A stretch of 7,103 nucleotides of DNA. It comes from an uncultured Clostridia bacterium. Its GTDB lineage: Bacteria > Bacillota > Clostridia > Oscillospirales > CAG-272. The stretch's first letter is position 1. Each line of letters begins with the position of its first letter. The position numbers and the translations under genes were made by a program. Location of the stretch: positions 1 through 7,103 of the forward strand of contig CANBDB010000076.1 in the NCBI GenBank assembly GCA_947367285.1, in the 5' to 3' direction. Of this stretch, positions 1-5,246 are shown piece by piece. The notes beneath the pieces are model-generated. The model searched no databases and was not told the origin of the DNA. It saw only the letters and a list, made by a program, of their open reading frames with translations.

Positions 1-17
1 GTCCAAGGGAGGTTATT

Positions 18-494
18 TTACAGATCGATTGACTGTGTATTATCCGAAAATGCAATATGCGCTAAAGTCCACAGCACTTTTCCGTGAGGAAAGTTCACTA
101 TAACCTTTACTCTGCTTGGCAGAACGAACTCGACAACATGATCGTAAGAAAACGGTAAGATCTCTCCTTCTTGCTCTCCGTCAACGAAAACAGCGCAGCT
201 TACCATACCTCTATATACCGTTATGTAGTGTCCGTCCTTTTCAATAGTGGCATACCTGCACCCGAGATCCGCAATAAAAAAGTTCACACAAATCAAAGAG
301 CCAAATATACCGGGAATAAGCAGGATGAGATAATTATCATTATATTTGGTCGTCTCCCAAGTAAACGGAGGTTCTCCGTGTATTATTGTTTCTTTGCTTG
401 CCTCTCTCAGATTCACGCTGCAAAAGCACAAAATGATAAATAATACGGCTAAAACGCCAAGGACTATTCGTCTTTTCTTATGCTTGTCCGACAG
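18..494 (-). CDS. Small two-helix membrane protein of unknown function (start uncertain)
   Basis: I do not recognise this family. The reading frame is open from a TAA at 537-539 to the TAA at 18-20. Read from a CTG at 492-494 it gives about 158 residues: a basic N-terminus (SDKHKKRR), a hydrophobic helix at about residues 10-27, a short polar stretch, a second hydrophobic helix at about 55-75, then a soluble, probably beta-rich C-terminal part ending in DNTQSIDL. This suggests a small envelope protein, but its role cannot be inferred. No in-frame ATG or GTG lies upstream. The only standard start is TTG at 429-431, which has no Shine-Dalgarno site and would remove the first helix. A good promoter lies at 549-577. 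The gene follows typA on the same strand but seems to have its own transcript. It could also be a gene damaged near its 5' end. Confidence 0.6.
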   Translation of the reverse strand: MSDKHKKRRIVLGVLAVLFIILCFCSVNLREASKETIIHGEPPFTWETTKYNDNYLILLIPGIFGSLICVNFFIADLGCRYATIEKDGHYITVYRGMVSCAVFVDGEQEGEILPFSYDHVVEFVLPSRVKVIVNFPHGKVLWTLAHIAFSDNTQSIDL

Positions 495-548
495 CTTTTT
501 TTCAAGATCTGTATATTTCTTTTTAACCTCTATTTCTTATGTGTTATC

Positions 549-577
549 ATTATACACCCAAACAAACTACTTGTAAA
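549..577 (-). promoter_or_regulatory. Sigma-A-type promoter for the small membrane protein gene
   Basis: On the minus strand a -35 box TTTACA (572-577) and a perfect -10 box TATAAT (549-554) are separated by 17 bases. Transcription would start near 540-542. That leaves an AGAGG Shine-Dalgarno-like site at 527-531, but no usable in-frame start codon at the expected distance behind it. Confidence 0.7.
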
Positions 578-588
578 GTTCAAAAAGT

Positions 589-656
589 GCAAAATAAGTA
601 CCATTATTTTGCATTTAATGCAAAAAAGCACGTCATTGCCGTACTTTTGCTTTTTT
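589..656 (-). terminator. Probable tandem terminator hairpins behind typA
   Basis: Immediately after the typA stop, on the minus strand, AAAAAAGCA (648-656) can pair with TGCTTTTTT (622-630) around a 17-base loop, with a run of T in its 3' arm. A second perfect 9-bp hairpin follows, GCAAAATAA (604-612) with TTATTTTGC (589-597) around a 6-base loop, trailed by ACTTTTTG. Both stems are AT-rich. Together they are a plausible terminator between typA and the next promoter. Confidence 0.5.
607..625. repeat. Perfect 19-base palindrome
   Basis: TTTTGCATT (607-615) and AATGCAAAA (617-625) are a perfect 9-bp inverted repeat around one base. It lies 29 bp upstream of the -35 box of the small membrane protein gene and shares bases with the hairpins on both sides. 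It may be part of the terminator cluster, or a binding site for a dimeric regulator. Confidence 0.5.
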
Positions 657-2497
657 TATTTAATATCAACGATTCCGCGTCTTGCTCTCATCTGAGCCTT
701 CATACGAAGCTCGGTGTTGAGGATCTTCTTACGAAGTCGGATTGACTTGGGTGTTACCTCGATAAGCTCGTCGTCATTGATGTACTCGATCGCTTCCTCA
801 AGGGAGAAGATCTGAGGAGGTGTCAAAAGGAGCTTTTCGTCAGCGCCCGTCGAACGAATCGCCGTAAGATGCTTTTCCTTGCAGGGATTAACTGCAATAT
901 CATCATTCTTGGGATTCTCACCAATGATCATACCCTCATAAACCTTTGTTTGTGGACCAACGAAGAGATGTCCTCTCTCCTGAGTATTATAAAGACCGTA
1001 TCTCGTTGTTTCGCCGTTTTCACTTGCAATAAGGCAACCGGTAAATCTCATAGTTACCTCACCCTTATAGGGCTGATATCCGTCGAAAAGCGTATTGATA
1101 AGTCCCTCACCGCGCGTATCGGTAAGGAATTCCGAGCGATAACCGAAGAGGCAACGCGAAGGAATTGAATATTCAACCCTCATTCTGTTACCGAGCGGGA
1201 TCATCTCAATAAGGTCTCCCTTACGTCTGCCAAGCTTTTCAATTACCGAGCCAACGTAATCGGTGGGAACGTCAAGCGTAACTCTTTCCATGGGCTCGCA
1301 CTTAACACCGTCTATTTCCTTGTAAAGCACTCTGGGGTTGGAACACATAAGCTCAAAGCCCTCACGGCGCATATTTTCGATAAGTATTGAAAGGTGCATT
1401 TCGCCTCTGCCCGCAACCTTGAAGGAGTCGGTTGTATCACCGTCGCTAACGCGGAGAGAAACGTCCTTAAGAAGCTCTCTATAAAGGCGATCACGAATTT
1501 GACGGCTTGTTACGAACTTACCCTCCTGACCTGCAAGGGGGCTATCGTTAACGGCAAACGTCATTTCCATTGTGGGCTCGCTCACCTTAATAAATTCAAG
1601 GGGTTCAATGCAAGTAGTAGAAGTGATAGTATCACCGATAGTGATATTTTCAGCACCGGAGAAGCACACGATATCACCAATTCTTGCTTTCTCAACCTGA
1701 ACTCTGCCAAGACCGTTGATTTGGTAGAGAGAAATAATCTTTGCTCTCTTGGGTGCGGCTTTGGAGTGGAAGTTGGAAATCATTACTTCCTGACCCTGCT
1801 TAATTGTGCCTCTTTCAACACGTCCGATACCGATACGTCCTACGAAATCATTGTAGTCAATGGATGAAATGAGCAACTGAAGGTCGCCTTCATCGTCGCC
1901 CTCGGGCGCAGGAATATAATCAAGTATCTTATTGAAAAGGGGGTTTAAGTCAGTTCCCTGCTCGTCCATATCCTCACTTGCAGTTCCTGCTCTACCGGAG
2001 CAGAAAAGCATGGGGCTGTCAAGCTGCTCGTCATTTGCACCAAGGTCGATAAGAAGCTCAAGAACTTCATCAATTACCTCGGAAATGCGGGCATCGGGCT
2101 TGTCTATTTTATTAACAACTACGATAACTCTATGGTTGAGCTCAAGCGCTCTTTGAAGTACGAAACGTGTCTGAGGCATGGGGCCTTCCGCTGCGTCAAC
2201 GAGCAAGATAACACCATTTACCATTTTGAGAATTCTCTCTACCTCACCACCGAAATCCGCGTGGCCGGGGGTGTCAATGATATTTATCTTTACGCCGTTG
2301 TAGTTAACTGCTGTATTCTTTGCAAGAATTGTAATACCTCTCTCGCGCTCAAGGTCATTGGAGTCCATTACGCGCTCTTCAGTTGCCTGATTTTCGCGGT
2401 AGATACCGCCCTGCTTAAGAAGCTGGTCAACGAGAGTTGTTTTTCCGTGGTCAACGTGTGCTATAATAGCAATATTTCTTAAATCTTCTCTTACCAC
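656..2497 (-). CDS. typA: TypA/BipA ribosome-associated translational GTPase
   Basis: TypA (BipA) is an EF-G-like GTPase of the cytoplasm that binds the 70S ribosome. It is known to aid large-subunit assembly and growth under stress or cold. The 613 residues match the usual family length. The GTPase motifs are complete: P-loop AHVDHGKTT (13-21), switch I RGIT (53-56), DTPGH (75-79), NKID (129-132) and SGRAG (167-171). EF-G-like domains II, III and V follow, then the TypA-specific C-terminal domain with the GENPKNDDIAVNPCKEK segment and a basic tail. The start is GTG at 2495-2497, supported by AAGGAG at 2506-2511 with an 8-base spacer; translation from there begins MVREDLRNIAIIAHVDHG, as expected for the family. 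The gene appears monocistronic, diverges from the HAD/PAP2 operon, and is followed by hairpins at 589-656. Nothing looks broken or unusual. Confidence 0.97.
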   Translation of the reverse strand: MVREDLRNIAIIAHVDHGKTTLVDQLLKQGGIYRENQATEERVMDSNDLERERGITILAKNTAVNYNGVKINIIDTPGHADFGGEVERILKMVNGVILLVDAAEGPMPQTRFVLQRALELNHRVIVVVNKIDKPDARISEVIDEVLELLIDLGANDEQLDSPMLFCSGRAGTASEDMDEQGTDLNPLFNKILDYIPAPEGDDEGDLQLLISSIDYNDFVGRIGIGRVERGTIKQGQEVMISNFHSKAAPKRAKIISLYQINGLGRVQVEKARIGDIVCFSGAENITIGDTITSTTCIEPLEFIKVSEPTMEMTFAVNDSPLAGQEGKFVTSRQIRDRLYRELLKDVSLRVSDGDTTDSFKVAGRGEMHLSILIENMRREGFELMCSNPRVLYKEIDGVKCEPMERVTLDVPTDYVGSVIEKLGRRKGDLIEMIPLGNRMRVEYSIPSRCLFGYRSEFLTDTRGEGLINTLFDGYQPYKGEVTMRFTGCLIASENGETTRYGLYNTQERGHLFVGPQTKVYEGMIIGENPKNDDIAVNPCKEKHLTAIRSTGADEKLLLTPPQIFSLEEAIEYINDDELIEVTPKSIRLRKKILNTELRMKAQMRARRGIVDIK

Positions 2498-2505
2498 TTT
2501 TCTAT

Positions 2506-2511
2506 CTCCTT
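2506..2511 (-). promoter_or_regulatory. Shine-Dalgarno site that fixes the typA GTG start
   Basis: AAGGAG on the minus strand lies 8 bases before GTG at 2495-2497. No in-frame ATG lies nearby, so this site together with the family N-terminus supports the GTG start. Confidence 0.85.
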
Positions 2512-2561
2512 ATATTAATCAAAAAATAACCATCTTCTTCTAACATTTTTTTGCAAAATAT

Positions 2562-2570
2562 AATATAGCA
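2562..2570 (-). promoter_or_regulatory. Candidate extended -10 promoter for typA
   Basis: The minus strand reads TGCTATATT, which fits an extended -10 (TG, one base, then TATATT at 2562-2567) with one mismatch from TATAAT. The -35 region 17 bases upstream is poor (CTCAAA at 2585-2590), so recognition would rest on the extended -10. The predicted transcript would start near 2555, giving a leader of about 60 bases. Confidence 0.4.
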
Positions 2571-2631
2571 AAAATTACGGAATTTTTGAGTTTTTTTAAT
2601 CTTTTTTTGTACCTTTTGACAATGTTTTTGT

Positions 2632-2660
2632 TTGACATTGTGAAAAAAGTATGATATAAT
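2632..2660 (+). promoter_or_regulatory. Consensus sigma-A promoter for the HAD/PAP2 operon
   Basis: A perfect -35 box TTGACA (2632-2637) and a perfect -10 box TATAAT (2655-2660) are separated by exactly 17 bases. TG at 2652-2653 adds an extended -10. Transcription would start near 2667, about 28 bases before the ATG. A second TTGACA lies at 2616-2621. An inverted repeat ACAATG (2619-2624) / CATTGT (2636-2641) overlaps the -35 box, so a repressor could act here. Confidence 0.88.
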
Positions 2661-2694
2661 AAGTTAAATAAGATATTTTCGTGAAGGAATTTTT

Positions 2695-3357
2695 ATGCGT
2701 TCTTATATAAAAGCATTGATATTTGATCTTGACGGCACCTTAGCCGACACCATTTCCGCAATAACCGAGGCAATAAATATGACGATGGAAGAGCTTTCCC
2801 TCCCCACTCACACCGAGCAGGAGGTACGCACTTACATAAATCACGGCCCACGTCATCTAATCTCCGAGGCAATACCGCACGAGGCGCGCGAGCATGACCC
2901 CTCCATTGTAGACAGGGCGCTTGATATATACAATAAAAATTATGCCAAAACGTATATGCACACGGATAAGCTCTATGACGGAATGGAGCAGGTCGTTTTG
3001 GAGCTTTCAAAATATTATAAAATTGCCGTTCTCTCCAATAAGCAGGACGAATACGTCAAAGCTCTTGTACGTCAACTCTTGCCTGAGGGCATATGCCAAA
3101 TTGCCTGCGGCTCACTCGACGGTGTTCCCGCCAAGCCCTCCCCCACTATTGCTAAAAAAATAATTGAAGCTCTCGGTGTGGAGCATTATGAATGTATGCT
3201 TATCGGCGACAGTGATATTGACATCTTGACCGCTAAAAATGCGGAAATAGACATACTTTCCGTATCTTGGGGATACGCAACAAAAACCAAGCTCGTGCAC
3301 CACGGAGCCGAGGAAATAGTTAACAGTCCCGAAGAATTGCTCGAATATTTTAAATAA
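2695..3357 (+). CDS. HAD-superfamily phosphatase, phosphoglycolate phosphatase-like
   Basis: This cytoplasmic phosphatase of the haloacid dehalogenase superfamily most resembles the Gph/PpaX group, which hydrolyses small phosphate esters through a phospho-aspartate intermediate. The 220 residues hold all four motifs: motif I DLDGTLADT with nucleophile D11 and acid/base D13; a helical cap at about residues 19-90; motif II SNK with S114; the motif III lysine K147 in AKPSP; and motif IV GDSDID with D172 and D176 for magnesium. The ATG follows GAAGGA (2683-2688) at 6 bases. It is the first gene of a two-gene operon, with 12 bases before the PAP2 gene. Phosphoglycolate, pyrophosphate or a sugar phosphate are all possible substrates, and the sequence does not decide between them. 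Confidence 0.9.
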   Translation: MRSYIKALIFDLDGTLADTISAITEAINMTMEELSLPTHTEQEVRTYINHGPRHLISEAIPHEAREHDPSIVDRALDIYNKNYAKTYMHTDKLYDGMEQVVLELSKYYKIAVLSNKQDEYVKALVRQLLPEGICQIACGSLDGVPAKPSPTIAKKIIEALGVEHYECMLIGDSDIDILTAKNAEIDILSVSWGYATKTKLVHHGAEEIVNSPEELLEYFK

Positions 3358-3369
3358 AGGAGAAAAAGT

Positions 3370-4008
3370 ATGCTTACTGCATCCACCCGTGATAAAAAAT
3401 ATTACATCAAGCTCGCTCTTTGGGCTTTTGCAATCGTTGCCGTAGGATTTATTCTTTGGGCTCTTGACTGGAAAATCCTCTATGCAATACAATGGATACG
3501 AGGCGGATTTTTGGACTTTATAGTTCCTCTCTACACAACTCTCGGTGAGTGGGCTATTATGTGGATTGTGATCGGCCTTGTAATGATGATATTTAAAAAA
3601 TATAGAAAGTGCGGATTTTTCGTGCTTGTTTCCCTGCTTTTTGGGCTTCTCATTTGCAATATCGGGCTCAAAAACATTATTGCGAGAGACCGCCCCTGCT
3701 ATTTAGTTCCACTTGAATTTTGGGAGTCAATAAAACTCGTTGGCGATCCCTCCGAGTTCTCCTTCCCCTCGGGGCACTCCGTTTCTTCCATGGCGGCAGC
3801 ATTCACCATCTTCCTGCACCACAAAAAACTCGGCAAGGTGGCGGTAGCTCTTGCTATACTTATGGGACTTTCACGTCTTTATGTTTTCGTTCACTTCCCA
3901 ACTGACGTATATGGCGGATTACTTATCGGTGCGGCAATTGCTTATGCAGTATACTACATACAAAACAAGATCACCGAGAAGCGCAACAAATCTACTGAAA
4001 CAAAATAA
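3370..4008 (+). CDS. PAP2-family membrane phosphatase
   Basis: This is an integral membrane phosphatase of the type 2 phosphatidic acid phosphatase family. Relatives dephosphorylate undecaprenyl diphosphate, phosphatidylglycerol phosphate or phosphatidate. All three catalytic motifs are intact in 212 residues: K101 with six residues before R108-P109; PSGH at 133-136; and SR (168-169) with five residues before H175 and three more before D179. About six hydrophobic segments are visible, including residues 15-32, 60-75, 82-100, 157-173 and 180-197, and the tail is short and charged. The motifs probably sit on the outer face of the membrane, as in the family. The ATG follows AGGAG (3358-3362) at 7 bases, 12 bases after the HAD stop, so the two genes are cotranscribed. 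Undecaprenyl-diphosphate recycling is a reasonable guess, but the substrate is not shown. Confidence 0.93.
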   Translation: MLTASTRDKKYYIKLALWAFAIVAVGFILWALDWKILYAIQWIRGGFLDFIVPLYTTLGEWAIMWIVIGLVMMIFKKYRKCGFFVLVSLLFGLLICNIGLKNIIARDRPCYLVPLEFWESIKLVGDPSEFSFPSGHSVSSMAAAFTIFLHHKKLGKVAVALAILMGLSRLYVFVHFPTDVYGGLLIGAAIAYAVYYIQNKITEKRNKSTETK

Positions 4009-4012
4009 GCAA

Positions 4013-4039
4013 AAAATCCTGACCAATGGTCAGGATTTT
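4013..4039. terminator. Bidirectional terminator between convergent genes
   Basis: AAAATCCTGACC (4013-4024) and GGTCAGGATTTT (4028-4039) form a perfect 12-bp stem around a 3-base loop. T-runs follow in both directions: TTTTATTTT on the plus strand and TTTTTT on the minus strand. It begins 4 bases after the PAP2 stop and lies 3 bases beyond the stop of the minus-strand fusion gene, so it can end both transcripts. Confidence 0.92.
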
Positions 4040-4042
4040 ATT

Positions 4043-5146
4043 TTAGAACAATAGCTTGAGAAGCTTGTCTGCAGTTTCGTCATAATCACCGTTGTTTTCA
4101 ATAACGTAGTCGCAAATTTCTTCATTTCTGCGCTCGTCATCAATTGAAATTATACGGTTTACCTTGTCCTCGTTTGTGCTATTTTTCTCAAGAATAGAGG
4201 CAAGCAATTCTCTCTTCTCCCTTTTAACGTATACGGTTACAACGTCCTTATAGTGAGTTTTGAGCGACATCGCTCCGCAAATGTCCATAATTGCAAGGAC
4301 GGTCTTTCCCTTGCCGATAAGCTCGTCTACGTCGCTCTTTTTGGAGCCAAAGCCGTGGCCTGCGTACATGGTGGACTCAAAGAGCTCTCCTTTTTCCATC
4401 ATATCAAAGAATTCCTTCTTGTCCACGTAGTTATACCAAGCGTCCTCGTCCTTTGCTGTGGGGTCAATGGTAGTGTAGCTCAGCAATTTTTCGAATTTAT
4501 TACATTTTTCAAGTAATTTGCCCGCGATTTTTGTCTTGCCCGATCCCGAAGGCCCAACAAGCGCAACTATTGAGGGGTTTTTGTTATCATCTCTTATAGC
4601 GGAGTAGCTTGTACTGATAACCTCAACGAGCTTGAGAAACTCATCATAGTTGTTAACCGCAAGCATTCCTGTCGCGCTCTGATTCCACGGACGGCGCATC
4701 AAAATCGGATACGCGGCATTGGAATTGATTACGTTGTGCATACCGTCATCAAAGAGGATATCAACGTTGAGCTTGTCCTTGCGCGAGCCCATATAGATGT
4801 TTTCGGGCGGAATCTCGGGAAATTCCCTCATTATTACCTCGGCGCGAATGCTCATAAATTGAGGATATACCGACGTGCAAATAAACACCTCGGTCATTTG
4901 AGAAAGCTTGCGAACAAACTCCTTCGCGCCCGCGATTACGGGCTGGGTTCTAAAGAATTCTTCGGTAAAGAATTCAAATATAACGTCCGCGCGTGTTCCG
5001 AGCTTGCCCCAACGGTCAACCTCGTAAATTGTAAGCGGCGGATCAAAATTGTATTTCTCGTTAGCTAATTTTATAGCATAAGGCACGCATTCAAGCAAGA
5101 CGTCATCAACGTCGAGAGCCGTAGTCATTCTAAATCTTCTGCTCAT
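4043..5146 (-). CDS. Fusion of a 5'-nucleotidase-like HAD domain and a guanylate-kinase-like domain
   Basis: The 367-residue protein joins two nucleotide-handling folds. Residues 7-180 resemble the NT5C class of 5'(3')-deoxyribonucleotidases: motif I LDVDDV with D12 and D14, motif II CTS (90-92), probable motif III lysine K125, motif IV DD (133-134), and RPWN (152-155). Residues 190-367 resemble guanylate kinase: P-loop GPSGSGKT (198-205), TT (225-226), Y238, E257 in GELFE, GFGS (265-268), D288 in MDICGA, and a lid-like basic region at 331-340. In normal guanylate kinases TT is followed by RxPR, which binds the GMP phosphate. Here it reads IDPT, so both arginines are absent and the substrate may not be GMP. 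The ATG has AAAGG (5154-5158) 7 bases upstream, which is better than the internal M7. The gene is monocistronic, with a promoter at 5182-5210 and a terminator at 4013-4039. The likely role is in nucleotide metabolism or salvage; the exact reactions are unknown. Confidence 0.85.
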   Translation of the reverse strand: MSRRFRMTTALDVDDVLLECVPYAIKLANEKYNFDPPLTIYEVDRWGKLGTRADVIFEFFTEEFFRTQPVIAGAKEFVRKLSQMTEVFICTSVYPQFMSIRAEVIMREFPEIPPENIYMGSRKDKLNVDILFDDGMHNVINSNAAYPILMRRPWNQSATGMLAVNNYDEFLKLVEVISTSYSAIRDDNKNPSIVALVGPSGSGKTKIAGKLLEKCNKFEKLLSYTTIDPTAKDEDAWYNYVDKKEFFDMMEKGELFESTMYAGHGFGSKKSDVDELIGKGKTVLAIMDICGAMSLKTHYKDVVTVYVKREKRELLASILEKNSTNEDKVNRIISIDDERRNEEICDYVIENNGDYDETADKLLKLLF

Positions 5147-5181
5147 TTTTGTACCTTTCCTTTCGTATTTTTTCTAAATTT

Positions 5182-5210
5182 AGTATAACACAACAAAAAG
5201 GAAAATACAA
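5182..5210 (-). promoter_or_regulatory. Promoter for the nucleotidase-kinase fusion gene
   Basis: On the minus strand, -35 TTGTAT (5205-5210) and -10 TATACT (5182-5187) are separated by 17 bases, with TG at 5189-5190 giving an extended -10. Transcription would start near 5175, about 30 bases before the ATG. The -35 box lies inside the hairpin that ends the upstream gene. Confidence 0.7.
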
Positions 5211-5229
5211 GCGTATTTTCCTTTTTGTT
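5192..5229 (-). terminator. Terminator hairpin of the GHL10 gene
   Basis: AACAAAAAGGAAAATAC (5192-5208) and GTATTTTCCTTTTTGTT (5213-5229) form a perfect 17-bp stem around a 4-base loop, beginning 17 bases after the GHL10 stop on the minus strand. The T-rich 3' arm acts as the U-tract in the minus direction. The palindrome is symmetric, but no plus-strand gene ends here. Confidence 0.8.
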
Positions 5230-5246
5230 TTATTTGAATATAAAAA

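Noticed and set aside
1..17. AGGGAGG-like purine run on the plus strand at the left edge
   Set aside because: No start codon follows at suitable spacing and the sequence is antisense to the end of a gene, so it is not a supported ribosome-binding site.
171..443. 90-codon open frame on the plus strand
   Set aside because: It is antisense to the small membrane protein gene, with low-complexity isoleucine runs and no promoter or ribosome site.
480..695. 71-codon hydrophobic frame on the plus strand
   Set aside because: Its hydrophobic look comes from reading the complement of A-rich lysine codons and T-rich hairpins; it crosses the typA terminator and runs into typA.
1394..1867. 157-codon open frame on the plus strand inside typA
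   Set aside because: It lies wholly antisense to an intact, well-conserved typA, shows no recognisable domain, and has no promoter or convincing ribosome site.
3112..3492. 126-codon open frame on the minus strand across the HAD/PAP2 junction
   Set aside because: It is antisense to two genes with complete catalytic motifs, and its product has no recognisable features. The same applies to the other minus-strand frames here.
4736..5068. 110-codon open frame on the plus strand opposite the nucleotidase domain
   Set aside because: It is a complement-strand shadow of a conserved domain, with no start signals or recognisable motif.
5192..5229. Inverted repeat as a possible miniature transposon or attachment site
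   Set aside because: It is a single short stem with a 4-base loop directly behind a stop codon, with no flanking target duplication or transposase, so a terminator explains it.
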